NCBI GenBank assembly: GCA_020350285.1 | Contig: CP070708.1 | Coordinates: forward strand, 1,785,222-1,849,221 | DNA: 64,000 bases | DNA from: Anaerolineaceae bacterium | GTDB taxonomy: Bacteria > Chloroflexota > Anaerolineae > Anaerolineales > E44-bin32 | Direction of reading: 5' to 3' | Shown: positions 31,404-41,250 of the stretch, in pieces | Layout of the letters: each line of letters opens with the position of its first letter | How positions within the stretch are numbered: the stretch's first letter is position 1 | Made by a program: the position numbers and the translations under genes | Notes under the pieces: model-generated | Databases searched by the model: none | Seen by the model: the letters and a program-made list of their open reading frames with translations, nothing else | Told to the model about the DNA's origin: nothing

Positions 31404-33206
31404 TCACTCGTCGTTAGAAGATTCACCCAAGATGCCAGTTCCTAACATCGAATCCGCTACGTCGTATGCCTCACGCACTTGCGACAGATAACGAATATTC
31501 GAATGGCGTAAGCGATTGCTCAGAGAGTGGGCTAATCGGTGCCACAACTGAGACGCAAATTCTGGTGACTTGGACATCAACTCAAATAACGACTTACGGT
31601 CGATCGTGATCACCTCGGTCGGCTCCGAGGCCGTCACGGTCGCCGAGTGAGGCTCATCAATAACCATCGATACCTCACCAAGCATCTCTCCTTCACCCAC
31701 CTCGATTAACTCCATCTCCTCATCAGAGTCGTCGCTCAGCAGGATACGTACCGCGCCTTTGGTGATGAAGTAAAGTTTGTGGGCTTCATCACCTTTCTGT
31801 AAGAGAATCTCGTCTCTTGAGTAAAACTCCCGCCAACTGATGGAGCGCAGCATCTCGATATATTCAGGGGCCAATCCCGTAAAGAAAGGAACGTCCTCCA
31901 GCGTTGAAGCACGCATCGCTTTGGTGGTGCTCTCAAATTCTGCACGTCGGGCTTCTTCCAACTGTCTCTCTTCTTCGTAGTAAATCTGACCCCGCTGAAT
32001 GATCGAATAAAAAACATCGCGTAAGTTACGTGAGGTGAGTTTACGCAGTGCACGCCAACGTCGTTGAAAGGTCAGATACATTTCAAAGGGATTGTCTTTG
32101 GGTATAGCCTTAGTCCTCGCCAACCAGATGTTGCGAATGGTCTCCTTGGTGTCCTCAACTCTATCATTGGCGAGATAATCAAGAGCAAGGATGAGGTTAG
32201 ATTTGAGGATCTTATCGTCCAGGGTGTCCTTAAGGAACTCTCCCGGATAGGGATCGAAGTCCTCCGCATCGAGGATGGTCATATTTGTCTGTAGCGTTTG
32301 ACCATTAATTTTGGCCCGTTCATGAAGCAGGCGGAATATGTCCTCGCGAAAGCGCTGCCAAGTGGGGTGAGTCTTCGGAGGAGGTCGGTGCTGGATGTAG
32401 AGTTGGTTGTCGAGGAAAAAATTAAAGCCGAACATTCGGGCGTTGATCACGTAATCGATGTCCTCGCCGCGCGTTATGAGAGGATCGAAGGGAACGCTCC
32501 GGAAGAGCGAACGATGGATGACCATACAGCCACCAAAAGCAAAGGGCGTCAATTTTAGGCGCGGCTCCCCTGGGATGACCAAGTCGAATGCCTCCCGTTT
32601 ACTGCCAAAACGATCCCAATAGGTCATCCAGTGAATCTCCTCCGGAACGTCGTCATAGTAGGTACCCTTGCTGTTGATATAGTAACCAGCAACACCATCG
32701 ATGGTTTGGCCCATGAAACGACTGCCGACAAATTGACGGGCCTTCCTCATGAATTCAGGATCATCAAACAACTCATCATCATCGATGAGCACCGCAACCT
32801 CTGCGCCGAAGACATATGGCACAAAGAGGCACATATTTCGGACATTGGCATAACCCGACAACGAAAGGACATCAACTAAATCGTCCCTCCCGGTTGCTGC
32901 CAACGCTTGATGGAGCGCCTGAAGGTGAGAGTGAGAGACGACATAGGTCTCGACGGGAGGTTTAGCTGCTCGCACCAAATCGGTGACCCGCTCCTCTACA
33001 GCCTGTTCAATATCCGCCGCGGTAGAACAAGCCAAAATAACTAACGAAAAGTCAGTATCTGCCAATACATTCAAGGATTCCAACGCCTTGGGAAGCGTGC
33101 CCTCTTGGTCGAGAGGGGTAGGATGATCATAGACGGTATCACCCGGTTTCCAGCTGGCCTCTGAATCGCGTGACCAATAGGTGGGAATGACCATGACGGT
33201 CTTCAT
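31404..33206 (-). CDS. Family-2-like glycosyltransferase fused to a cyclic-nucleotide-binding domain
   Basis: A 600-residue protein. The N-terminal ~270 residues are a GT-A glycosyltransferase: MKTVMVIPTYWSRD, the metal-binding VLIDDDELFDDPEF, and the acceptor-loop segment RGEDIDYVINARMFG. A helical middle (~270-430) leads to a Crp-like cNMP domain (~435-565): LYFITKGAVRILLS, EGEMLGEVSMVIDEPHSATV. In the phosphate cassette the ligand arginine is His (PHSAT for PRSAT), so cAMP binding is doubtful. It is the last of three minus-strand glycosyltransferase genes; allosteric control of glycan synthesis is an inference. Confidence 0.85.
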   Translation of the reverse strand: MKTVMVIPTYWSRDSEASWKPGDTVYDHPTPLDQEGTLPKALESLNVLADTDFSLVILACSTAADIEQAVEERVTDLVRAAKPPVETYVVSHSHLQALHQALAATGRDDLVDVLSLSGYANVRNMCLFVPYVFGAEVAVLIDDDELFDDPEFMRKARQFVGSRFMGQTIDGVAGYYINSKGTYYDDVPEEIHWMTYWDRFGSKREAFDLVIPGEPRLKLTPFAFGGCMVIHRSLFRSVPFDPLITRGEDIDYVINARMFGFNFFLDNQLYIQHRPPPKTHPTWQRFREDIFRLLHERAKINGQTLQTNMTILDAEDFDPYPGEFLKDTLDDKILKSNLILALDYLANDRVEDTKETIRNIWLARTKAIPKDNPFEMYLTFQRRWRALRKLTSRNLRDVFYSIIQRGQIYYEEERQLEEARRAEFESTTKAMRASTLEDVPFFTGLAPEYIEMLRSISWREFYSRDEILLQKGDEAHKLYFITKGAVRILLSDDSDEEMELIEVGEGEMLGEVSMVIDEPHSATVTASEPTEVITIDRKSLFELMSKSPEFASQLWHRLAHSLSNRLRHSNIRYLSQVREAYDVADSMLGTGILGESSNDE

Positions 33207-33401
33207 AGAGATTTACGGCGAGTGACCGCTGTCCATTAACAGCGGAAATCAGCCGTTTCCTCCTTTCCACTTACACAGTTGGTCTATGAACACTTCACAA
33301 TCCCTCTGAAATAAACTGCTGCTTGTTTTCTACACTAAGGCATACAAGGTGGCAAGTTTTTCCCTGAATACCCAGAAATCAAGACGCTCCTTCTCACCTG
33401 A

Positions 33402-34655
33402 TTATGCCGCCATCGGTGGTTGATCCACCATCTCCTCATCCGTTTCGGTCGGAAGTTCGCCAGGAGTTAACGCGTTGATCAACTTCTCCCAACCTCCCGT
33501 AAGTCGTCGGTAACGCTCGATGGATTCAGGAAGAGTCGCCATGGAGACTTTCAAAGCTTCCGGCAAGCTCTCAAATTGCGGATTCTTGAAGAAACGAGCT
33601 GCATTTACCGCGCCTTTAGATAAACCTTCTGCCTGACGCTTCATTTCCTCTTTAAAACGAGCTTCATTCCCACGCATTGTGGAGAGGAACCAGTTCAAGA
33701 AAGGATTGAGCCCAATCCAACCCAAACAAGCATAATAGACACGAGTCTGAATATCTTTGCGAGTGATATCTGGGCTGGTAGGGAATTCGTCGAAGGTGTC
33801 GTGAAAGATACGTAGGTCCACATCCACCATCTGCCTCTCGTTCAAAACCAATGCCTGGCCAAGCAGCGTATCCTCGCCTCGACCCTTGATACATTGATCA
33901 TCGAACTCATACACCGTGGAGAAAAATGGGGCCAAATTCCAGGGTTGATTCAGGCTGAGGCCAAGGTTGCCACCAAGAAGTTTATCGGTAAGCACCGAGG
34001 GACCTGGTGTATGGGAACCAAGGTTCAAGCAACCATGGATGTCACATAAGCTCACATAATCTAGCGATAGCTCTTTACCGAGACCGATGAGTAATTCAGG
34101 TAATCCATCAAAGGCCATCGGAGGGATGATGTAATAACCAGAATAGTCACTCGTGGTAGCTAAGACCTTAGGTTTCGCTAGATGAGCCAGATGGCTTCCG
34201 ACAAAATCAACCTCCTGCCATTGGGGTAGTCCATCCTTGAGCTCGGTCAACACTGAGGGTTTAACATCGGAATCAAAGAAAAGGAGATAATCCATCCCTT
34301 GGAGGATCGCATGTAAAAGAACCGCATTTCGGTAAGCACTGTAGGGAACTTCATGGTGGCACGACCAGCTAGGAACTTCCAACAAAGCGTCCACAGCATC
34401 GGATCCGAGACCGAGGGCATGCAAACTCTTATGTAAGTACTCATCGCCATGCGCACAAATCAAATCTACCTTCACCTGACGTTGCAGTGTTTCTACAACC
34501 CCACGATCTACGCCATGTGAATAGGCGATGATGATCCGGTCAACACTGTGGCCATATCGTCGGGCGTTGGTCAAGAACCTTATTGGTGTCCTGGTATCAT
34601 CTACCCGACGAGTAATAAGACCAAATGCCGTCTTTCCTGCTTTTCGGCCCTCCAC
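33402..34655 (-). CDS. GT-A-type glycosyltransferase-like protein
   Basis: A 417-residue protein with a GT-A-like core. The DxD motif is in LLFFDSDVKPSVLTELK (residue ~130), preceded by HHEVPYSAYRNAVLLHAILQG and followed by a nucleotide-sugar-site-like segment (FDDQCIKGRGEDTLLGQALVL). The N-terminus RRVDDTRTPIRFLTNARRYGHSVDRIIIAYSHG fits a Rossmann first half. The C-terminal ~120 residues are helical. It probably cooperates with the GT4 gene 46 bases upstream and the GT2 fusion downstream. No acceptor can be inferred. Confidence 0.75.
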   Translation of the reverse strand: MEGRKAGKTAFGLITRRVDDTRTPIRFLTNARRYGHSVDRIIIAYSHGVDRGVVETLQRQVKVDLICAHGDEYLHKSLHALGLGSDAVDALLEVPSWSCHHEVPYSAYRNAVLLHAILQGMDYLLFFDSDVKPSVLTELKDGLPQWQEVDFVGSHLAHLAKPKVLATTSDYSGYYIIPPMAFDGLPELLIGLGKELSLDYVSLCDIHGCLNLGSHTPGPSVLTDKLLGGNLGLSLNQPWNLAPFFSTVYEFDDQCIKGRGEDTLLGQALVLNERQMVDVDLRIFHDTFDEFPTSPDITRKDIQTRVYYACLGWIGLNPFLNWFLSTMRGNEARFKEEMKRQAEGLSKGAVNAARFFKNPQFESLPEALKVSMATLPESIERYRRLTGGWEKLINALTPGELPTETDEEMVDQPPMAA

Positions 34656-34701
34656 TGTGTAATCTCTCCCCTAAAACAATACCCTATAATCTGGCTGCCC
34701 C

Positions 34702-35907
34702 TCAATCTTCCGTGAGTACCTCCTCGTAAATCGCGATCATCTTGTCAACCTGGCTGGACCATGAGAAACCTTTGTGAGTGTATTCAGCAATCCAGGAGCC
34801 CTTCACCGCTTTAGCCTCACCTTTGACCTCATCAATGATCTTCGTCGCTAACTGATCCGGGTTGTCGACATCCACAAGCGCTCCCACTCGGTCATCTACA
34901 AAATCAGGTAGACCACCTTCATTCGTCGCGATGACCGGCGTACCACAGGCCATCGCTTCAACCGCCACCAACCCAAAGGGCTCAACTCTCGAGGGGACGA
35001 CACTTACATCTGCCATGTTGAATATCTTCGCCACCTCAGGCTGAGCCTGGTGGCCCAGGAAATAAACTCCACGCAATCCCAATCTATCGGCTTGCCCTTC
35101 AAGTTCTGAGCGCAACTCACCATCACCGACAATAAGTGTCAAAACCTCCCCAAGTTCGCGTTCGTATGACACAGCTGCATCGAGTAGGACATCGACACCC
35201 TTGAAGTGGGTTAACTTCCCCACAAAGCTGACAATGTACTTCGGGTCAGCTGGTAGGTCATATAGGGACAGCACCTCGTCCCTCTTTACCGACATCACAT
35301 GGAAAATTCGATGATCAAAACCATTCCAAACCAAACGAACCTGTTCGTTCTTCACACCGTAAAGCTCGATCGTGTCTCTAGCGACCTGCTTTGAGACAGC
35401 AATAATGATACCTGCGCCGTGTGCGCCTTCGAGCGCGACGGACTTCCACTTACCATACTTGCGGAAACCCATCAGATCTGTGCCGTGCGCCGTCACAACA
35501 TATGGGATGTCCGTCTGCTTGGCCGCATATGGCGCGACCCACAAATGCTGGGCGTGAATGACCTCCGGTTTCCACTCATGGACCGTAGAATCTATCTCTG
35601 AGCGGAACGCCTCGATGTATGATCCCCGTTGTGCATCATCGAGATCTGCGTACGTCGTCGTGCTGAGAGGATGGGTTGTAAAGCAGGGAAAATTAAAGGG
35701 CAGGCGTTCGGTTTGTGAAGACTTTTCTTCATCAGGCGAAAACAAGATCGTGCGTACCTCAAAAGGGAACCCGGTTTGTTCATCGTGCCCGGGAGTGATC
35801 GTCAGTGCCTCGTGCCCCTTGTTGACGAGCTCACGAGCGACATTTTGAGTGTAAATCCCGCTTCCTGATCCCTCGAGCGGAAAATGATTTGGTATGAGAA
35901 CCCGCAT
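34702..35907 (-). CDS. Glycosyltransferase family 4 (GT-B)
   Basis: A 401-residue retaining glycosyltransferase. The N-terminal domain begins MRVLIPNHFPLEGSGSGIYTQNVARELVNKGHE with VIHAQHLWVAPYAA and TAHGTDL. The C-terminal nucleotide-sugar domain has FVGKLTHFKGVDVLLDAA and the family signature VVPSRVEPFGLVAVEAMACGTPVIATNEGGLPDFV, with the E-x7-E pair. It leads a three-gene glycan unit running leftwards. The product may be a cell-envelope or storage glycan. Confidence 0.93.
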   Translation of the reverse strand: MRVLIPNHFPLEGSGSGIYTQNVARELVNKGHEALTITPGHDEQTGFPFEVRTILFSPDEEKSSQTERLPFNFPCFTTHPLSTTTYADLDDAQRGSYIEAFRSEIDSTVHEWKPEVIHAQHLWVAPYAAKQTDIPYVVTAHGTDLMGFRKYGKWKSVALEGAHGAGIIIAVSKQVARDTIELYGVKNEQVRLVWNGFDHRIFHVMSVKRDEVLSLYDLPADPKYIVSFVGKLTHFKGVDVLLDAAVSYERELGEVLTLIVGDGELRSELEGQADRLGLRGVYFLGHQAQPEVAKIFNMADVSVVPSRVEPFGLVAVEAMACGTPVIATNEGGLPDFVDDRVGALVDVDNPDQLATKIIDEVKGEAKAVKGSWIAEYTHKGFSWSSQVDKMIAIYEEVLTED

Positions 35908-36094
35908 TTATAATCCAGTCTGTCGGTTTGGTGAGGTGGTTTCAATGGAAGTGCGGTGAAGAAGGAGACGAGAAACGCTCTTCGTACGTCCACAAAATGA
36001 TGGTTCACATATTATACTATCACCATCTGAACATCCATTTCTCCGTCATGGGGATACACCTAGTGGCAGTGGGTCCTCCACACATCTACTGATA

Positions 36095-37012
36095 ATGCAG
36101 TCCTTACGCTCATTTTTCAGACGCCTTTTCATCTCTCCTGATGAACCCCGTTTACGTTCTGGCTGGCGGCTTCTTTTCCACGCCTTTTTGATCGAGGTGG
36201 TCGCACTCATCGTGTCCATCCTTTACGACTGGGCTATCCATATCGACGATCAAGAGATAATCATTGAATTACTGCTCATCGTTGTCCTTCAATTGATCAT
36301 CATTACGCTGACCACGTGGGTCGCTAGACGATACCTCGACAGAAGGACCTTCCGTTCATTGGGATTCGGATGGGATATGTATTCTATTCGTGACCTGGCT
36401 ATTGGTTTTACATTGCCCGCCCTATTGATGGGATCAATTTTCGCCTTCGAGTGGGGTATCGGCTGGCTTCGGATCGAAAGCGTAATATGGAAAGAAGGGT
36501 CTTCCACGACATTCATTACAATCACCTACGCATTTGTGACTTTCATTGCCGTCGGTTTTTACGAGGAATTGCTCTTTAGAGGCTACCGACTTCAGAACTT
36601 GATTGAAGGACTCAACCTCACTTGGGCTCTGGTAATCTCCTCAGCGATATTCGCTCTTGAACACCTCCTAAATCCTCACAGTTCTTTGGCGTCTACTTTA
36701 GGGTTATTTGGGTCAGGGATTTTCTTGGCTTATGCGTGGATGCGGACAGGACGGTTGTGGCTGCCCATCGGGTTGCATATCGGATGGAATTTTTTCGAAG
36801 GCGCTGTCTTTGGTTTCCCTGTGAGTGGTCTAAACTTCCCCGCGATCATCCAACAGACCAATATCGGACCAGTCTTGATAACTGGAGGCGCTTTCGGACC
36901 GGAAGCAGGTTTGGTGATGCTACCGATGCTAGCCTTTGGTGGGTTGTTAATTTATGTGTACACGGGGGGAAAGCGTGCTCAACGTAGTTGGAATAGATCT
37001 ACCGAGGGATGA
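36095..37012 (+). CDS. CPBP-family intramembrane metalloprotease
   Basis: A 305-residue membrane protein with about eight helices. The CPBP (CAAX protease/bacteriocin-processing) motifs are intact: EELLFRGYRLQNL (EEx3R), FALEHLLNP (FxxxH) and HIGWNFFEG (HxxxN/B). Members cleave within or near the membrane. Substrate unknown. The gene stands alone between the leftward glycosyltransferase operon and a palindrome-rich spacer. Confidence 0.92.
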   Translation: MQSLRSFFRRLFISPDEPRLRSGWRLLFHAFLIEVVALIVSILYDWAIHIDDQEIIIELLLIVVLQLIIITLTTWVARRYLDRRTFRSLGFGWDMYSIRDLAIGFTLPALLMGSIFAFEWGIGWLRIESVIWKEGSSTTFITITYAFVTFIAVGFYEELLFRGYRLQNLIEGLNLTWALVISSAIFALEHLLNPHSSLASTLGLFGSGIFLAYAWMRTGRLWLPIGLHIGWNFFEGAVFGFPVSGLNFPAIIQQTNIGPVLITGGAFGPEAGLVMLPMLAFGGLLIYVYTGGKRAQRSWNRSTEG

Positions 37013-37054
37013 GTTTGGGAATTTAGCATCCCACCATAAAATCTTGCTCAAATG

Positions 37055-37276
37055 ATGTAGGGGCGGTTCGCGAACCGCCCCTACATCGTACATTGTGCTT
37101 CATTTATAGGGGCGGGGTGACCCCTGTCTTTAAGCCAAACCGTGACGCAACCTGACCTCATTCCTTTATCCGAAATCAGGATTAATCCCACAGAGACGTA
37201 GGGGCGACCAGCCGGTCGCCCCTACATCGTACATTGTGATTCGTTATTTGTAGGGGCGAGGTCTCCCCGCCCTACA
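37055..37276. repeat. Cluster of GTAGGGGCG palindromes in direct repeat
   Basis: A perfect 32-base palindrome (37055-37086, core GGTTCGCGAACC) is followed by related palindromes at 37198-37225 and 37249-37276. The segment after the first two is itself repeated (CATCGTACATTGTG, then TTCRTTTWT and TAGGGGCG), so ~75-base units are directly repeated. A degenerate fourth unit lies near 37303. This fills the 448-base gap before the LexA-type promoter. Confidence 0.8.
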
Positions 37277-37392
37277 ACATTGTGGATCATACATCACTTC
37301 CTATAGGGGCAATTCACCGGTCGTGCTGCGAGAACTGGTAAGCCGGTTCGAGACGCCATGAAACGCCACTACAACACTCCCCTCAGTACCAC

Positions 37393-37444
37393 TTGACAAA
37401 ATAGAACGAATGTTCTATACTGTCGGCGCATGGAACATATGTTC
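37393..37444 (+). promoter_or_regulatory. Promoter with two LexA-type (SOS) boxes
   Basis: TTGACA (37393-37398), a 17-base spacer and TATACT (37416-37421). The spacer contains GAACGAATGTTC (37404-37415) and a second box, GAACATATGTTC, lies at 37433-37444 just after the expected start point. Both match the GAAC-N4-GTTC LexA box of Gram-positive-type bacteria. Both boxes would block polymerase when occupied. Confidence 0.82.
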
Positions 37445-37460
37445 GCACAGGAGGTTCACA

Positions 37461-38192
37461 ATGTCCGCAACTTCACCTCATATCCACTCATCCGCATCAA
37501 GGTTCAATGTCGGAACAGCCAGCCAATGGCTCGCTGAACGTTTACGGATCCAATTGCAGCTTGGCTCCATTTTTGGATTCATCATCATCGGCGCCTTGGT
37601 CGCATTTGAGATCTTCAATTACAGCACAACCGAATTCGCCTTGAATGATCTGCTTGGCGACCTACAGTTTGCAGGTTTGAGGTGGTCCACCATCTTAGCT
37701 CTGGCCTTCTGCAGCATGGACTTTGCCGGTATCGCCCGCTTGTTCACACCGGATAAAGAGAGGGTGAACTCGGTTGCGGTTTGGTACCTGTTAGGCGCAT
37801 GGGTTCTGGCTGCAACCATGAACGCGATGTTGACATGGTGGGCGGTCTCACTAGCTTTACTCGGCCATCATGGACTAGGGAACGAGTTGCTCGGAAGGGA
37901 ATCGCTCATAAGTGGTGTGCCCATCTTTGTGGCTGTACTTGTCTGGTTGATTAGGGTACTCATCATCGGCACCTTCACGATGACGGGAGAGCGCCTCTTC
38001 CCACGAAGGGTCTCTCGACCTCCGCTTCGTTCTAAACAATCCCACACATCAACTCCAATGATGCCTTCACGCGTTCCACGTCGCTCCAGCGACCCTAAAA
38101 AATCCATCCGGCCTGCGCCAAAACCAAAATCTCGTCGAGACCCCACCTACAGTCCTCAACCGATGCAGGCGAAACCAAGCTCGCGTCCCTAA
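37461..38192 (+). CDS. Multi-helix membrane protein with basic Pro/Ser-rich tail, predicted SOS-regulated
   Basis: From ATG 37461, with AGGAGG six bases upstream, the product is 243 residues. It has four predicted membrane helices (GSIFGFIIIGALVAFEIF; WSTILALAFCSMDFAGIA; AVWYLLGAWVLAATMNAML; VPIFVAVLVWLIRVLIIG). The ~65-residue tail is rich in Pro, Ser, Arg and Lys and is probably cytoplasmic. No family recognised. The promoter carries two LexA-type boxes, and a lytic transglycosylase gene follows after six bases. An envelope response to DNA damage, such as delayed division, is one possibility (inference). Confidence 0.75.
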   Translation: MSATSPHIHSSASRFNVGTASQWLAERLRIQLQLGSIFGFIIIGALVAFEIFNYSTTEFALNDLLGDLQFAGLRWSTILALAFCSMDFAGIARLFTPDKERVNSVAVWYLLGAWVLAATMNAMLTWWAVSLALLGHHGLGNELLGRESLISGVPIFVAVLVWLIRVLIIGTFTMTGERLFPRRVSRPPLRSKQSHTSTPMMPSRVPRRSSDPKKSIRPAPKPKSRRDPTYSPQPMQAKPSSRP

Positions 38193-38198
38193 GCGATC

Positions 38199-38975
38199 AT
38201 GCGACGAAGATGGATCGAGAGTAACGAAATGGACCTAGGCGGCCGTCCGACCGCAACCTCTACAGATTTCCCCCTCCGGACGGCCGCCATATCCTCACCT
38301 GTTCGATGGATCCCTACCCTTCTGACTTTCCTTCTTATCCTCGCCTCTGTGAGATCGTGGGGAGCATTGCGGTCAGGCTTGGTTAACCTTGCCCATCAAA
38401 GCCTTTACCAGGCAGACACTTCGATCGCGAACTTCGAGTATGAGTTCGGTCTAGGGCTCCCTGGAGTGTCTTACGAAGCAGGCGGCATTTCTCCCGTTTT
38501 TACCCCTCAAGTCCGCACATGGTCGGCAGAGATCTCTCAGTGGGCTGTAGAATTTGAACTCGATCCGAATTTGATCGCATTGGTGATGCAGATCGAATCC
38601 TGCGGTCACCCAAAGGTTCATAGTCCAGTGGGGGCAATGGGCCTTTTCCAGGTGATGCCATTCCACTTCAAGGAAGGAGAGGATCCCCTCAATCCTCAAA
38701 CCAACGCGGTGAGAGGGCTTTCGTACCTCGCACGATCGCTCGATCTTTCCAACGGTCGGGTTGACTTAGCTCTTGCTGGATATAACGGAGGTCATGGCGT
38801 GATTGATCGGGAACCCAACACCTGGGCCCCTGAAACCCGTCGGTATGTTCAATGGGGAATGGGAATTCTTGAGGATATCTTCAAGGGAGAGCGTAAGAGC
38901 GCTAAGTTAGACGCCTGGTTAGCAGCAGGTGGTGCGAATCTTTGTCGACGAGCTTCCGCTGAATTAGAAGGGTAA
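38199..38975 (+). CDS. Membrane-anchored lytic transglycosylase (SLT domain)
   Basis: A 258-residue protein with one membrane anchor (~residues 37-53: IPTLLTFLLILASVRSW) and an SLT domain. The catalytic Glu is in VMQIESCGHPKVHSPVGAMGLFQVMPFHF (Q-I-E-S), and the late motif is ALAGYNGGHGVI. It cleaves peptidoglycan with formation of 1,6-anhydro ends outside the membrane. It follows the membrane protein after six bases and so should share the LexA-type promoter. Its own Shine-Dalgarno is weak, suggesting translational coupling. Confidence 0.9.
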   Translation: MRRRWIESNEMDLGGRPTATSTDFPLRTAAISSPVRWIPTLLTFLLILASVRSWGALRSGLVNLAHQSLYQADTSIANFEYEFGLGLPGVSYEAGGISPVFTPQVRTWSAEISQWAVEFELDPNLIALVMQIESCGHPKVHSPVGAMGLFQVMPFHFKEGEDPLNPQTNAVRGLSYLARSLDLSNGRVDLALAGYNGGHGVIDREPNTWAPETRRYVQWGMGILEDIFKGERKSAKLDAWLAAGGANLCRRASAELEG

Positions 38976-39027
38976 ATTTAATAAAGGTAGTCCAATACTC
39001 TGAGCCATGACGACGAGGGGTGAATCT

Positions 39028-40434
39028 CTAGTCGCTATTATCTACCTGTACCTGTTCCTTGGAACTACCGGTGAGTCTCGGCAACCATACCGAGAACTCA
39101 GCACCCCGCCCTACCTCAGATTCGACTTCAATCCGGCCACCATGGATTCGGGTTATCCAATAGGCGATCGATAAACCTAAACCTGTACCTTGTGATCCTA
39201 CTGGTTTACCTGAACGATCGAGACGTCGAAAACGCTCGAAGATATTCGGGATATCCTCCTGTGGGATTCCAGGACCTGTATCAGAGACGACTACTCGCGC
39301 CCATTCGTCCTCACAGGTCAGGCTAAGGTCCACCTTCCCACCTTTGGGCGTATGATCAATGGCATTTGCCACCAAGTTCAGTAGAACTTGTTTCAACCGA
39401 TCACGATCACCCAGTACGCGCGCTTGATCCTCACCCCCAAGACTCACTTTAATTTGATCATTCGCTAGCACTTTTGCTTGCTGAAAGACCTCCAACATGA
39501 GCGTGTCTAATTCAACGATCTCCTGTGCCAAGGGGAGTTTTCCCGTCTCTGCTTGTGCGAGGAAAAGCAGGTCCCGCACCAAACGCGTCATGCGATCGAC
39601 TTCCGATGTTATGGCGTCCAACGATGTCGGGTCCGCTTCACCCATGTGTCGTATGAGGTCGATGTTCCCACGGATAGCGGTCAATGGAGTCCTTAGTTCG
39701 TGGGAAACATCCGCCAGAAATCTACGCTGTGTCTCAAAGAGAGATTCAAGACGCTCAAGCGTTTCATTAAATGCGAGAGTCAATCTTCCGACCTCTCCTG
39801 TGGGTGGACTTTCTAGTGAAATTCGACGCGAGAGATCGTCGGCGCGAGTGATCTGCAATGCTGTATCGGTTACATGGTCGAGTGGTCGTAACGCAGAACG
39901 GGCGGTCATATAGCCTACCGCACCAGTGACAGCGACCGCCAGTATCCCCACACTGAAGAGGACGACGATCAGCATCTGCCGAGCTTGGTCGACCGAGTCT
40001 AGCGAGGTCGCTAATTGCAGATAACCCACAACCTGTTCCTCAGGAAGGATGACTACGGGCACCGATAGGACACGGAGGGGGGTTGAGCCAAACTTGACAC
40101 TTGAAAATGTGCGTGCCTCAGCAGTGAGAGTGGTAGGATCAAAAGGTTGATTGATGGTTGAGAGGTTGGTGGCGATTTGGGTCAGTTCTCCCCCTTCATC
40201 TAAACCCCAAATCTGGACATAAACACTCCCGGTCAGATCCAATCTGGGCAGAGTGACGCCACTCATGTCACGCCTACTGGCGAGCAAGATGTCGTCGGCG
40301 GCCTCTTTCAGCGTCTCCTCGATCTGCCCGGTCAAGCTATTAGAAACCAACACATAAACCGTCATTCCGAAGAGGGACAACAACCCGATGAGGATGGCAA
40401 CGTACCACAAGGTTAAACGTGCTCGAAGTGTCAC
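39028..40434 (-). CDS. Sensor histidine kinase
   Basis: A 468-residue transmembrane kinase with helix 1 (~residues 8-30), an extracytoplasmic sensor (~31-150), helix 2 (~155-175) and a HAMP linker. The HisKA motif is [16 protein letters not shown], with catalytic N (NLVANAIDH), G1 (DTGPGIP), F (FERFRRLD) and G2 (GTGLGLSI) boxes. It phosphorylates the response regulator whose gene overlaps its start by four bases. The signal is unknown. Confidence 0.95.
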   Translation of the reverse strand: MTLRARLTLWYVAILIGLLSLFGMTVYVLVSNSLTGQIEETLKEAADDILLASRRDMSGVTLPRLDLTGSVYVQIWGLDEGGELTQIATNLSTINQPFDPTTLTAEARTFSSVKFGSTPLRVLSVPVVILPEEQVVGYLQLATSLDSVDQARQMLIVVLFSVGILAVAVTGAVGYMTARSALRPLDHVTDTALQITRADDLSRRISLESPPTGEVGRLTLAFNETLERLESLFETQRRFLADVSHELRTPLTAIRGNIDLIRHMGEADPTSLDAITSEVDRMTRLVRDLLFLAQAETGKLPLAQEIVELDTLMLEVFQQAKVLANDQIKVSLGGEDQARVLGDRDRLKQVLLNLVANAIDHTPKGGKVDLSLTCEDEWARVVVSDTGPGIPQEDIPNIFERFRRLDRSGKPVGSQGTGLGLSIAYWITRIHGGRIEVESEVGRGAEFSVWLPRLTGSSKEQVQVDNSD

Positions 40435-41120
40435 ACCGTTTCCCTCAAGACATAACCCACACCACGCACAGTATGTAATAACCGCGGCTCCCCAGCTTCT
40501 TCAAGTTTCTGCCGTAAGTAGCGGATGTACACTTCGATGATGTTGCTCTCACCGCCAAAATCATATCCCCATACCCGATCGAAAATGACATCACGTGTGA
40601 GCACTTGGCGGGGATGGTGAAGGAACAGTTCGAGCAACTCAAATTCCTTTGCTGTCAACTCAATTGGCCGCTCACCACGGAAGGCTTGATGCGTCCCGGT
40701 GTCCAGTCGTAGATCAGCGAAGGTCAGCACCGCAGGGCTTTCTAAACCGCTTCTTCGCAATAAGGCACGCACACGAGCGAGAAGCTCGTTGAGAGCGAAC
40801 GGTTTCACCAAGTAATCGTCCGCACCTGCATCCAGTCCGCGCACACGATCCTCGACCGATTCTTTCGCAGTTAACATCAAAATGGGTACGTCACCAACAT
40901 CCCGTAGACGACGACAGACTTCCAGGCCATCAAGGCCAGGCTCAACCTCCGGAAGCATCCAATCCAGGATGACCATGTCTGGAGAGGTGTCATATGCCAA
41001 TATCAGACCTTGTGAACCGTCAACAGCTGTCTCAACCTGATACCCTTCGTAAGTCAGACCTCGTCTTAAGAAGTCGAGGATGCGTTCTTCATCCTCAATG
41101 ATCAAGATTCGTTTACTCAT
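40431..41120 (-). CDS. OmpR/PhoB-family response regulator
   Basis: From ATG 41120 the product is 229 residues. The receiver has acidic residues IIEDEE, the phospho-Asp in VILDWMLPE (~D54), T in MLTAKES and K in YLVKPF. An acidic [15 protein letters not shown] insert is unusual just after the Asp. The C-terminal winged helix has [29 protein letters not shown] and [12 protein letters not shown]. It is coupled to the downstream kinase gene. It lies 213 bases after rplL, so it may be a separate unit or a read-through cistron. Confidence 0.95.
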   Translation of the reverse strand: MSKRILIIEDEERILDFLRRGLTYEGYQVETAVDGSQGLILAYDTSPDMVILDWMLPEVEPGLDGLEVCRRLRDVGDVPILMLTAKESVEDRVRGLDAGADDYLVKPFALNELLARVRALLRRSGLESPAVLTFADLRLDTGTHQAFRGERPIELTAKEFELLELFLHHPRQVLTRDVIFDRVWGYDFGGESNIIEVYIRYLRQKLEEAGEPRLLHTVRGVGYVLRETV

Positions 41121-41250
41121 GTCATTCCCACCGCAGTCGTTATGTAGCAATCAGGCGAGAAACTCTCAGAGCCGCCAATGAGAGGCAGCTCCGAGATCAG
41201 CAGCTTAGTATCTAAGCAAGTACTGAAAAATCACTCTCGAGGAGTATGAA

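Noticed and set aside
37055..37320. CRISPR array
   Set aside because: The repeats are palindromes with repeated, not unique, linkers; there are too few units and no cas genes.
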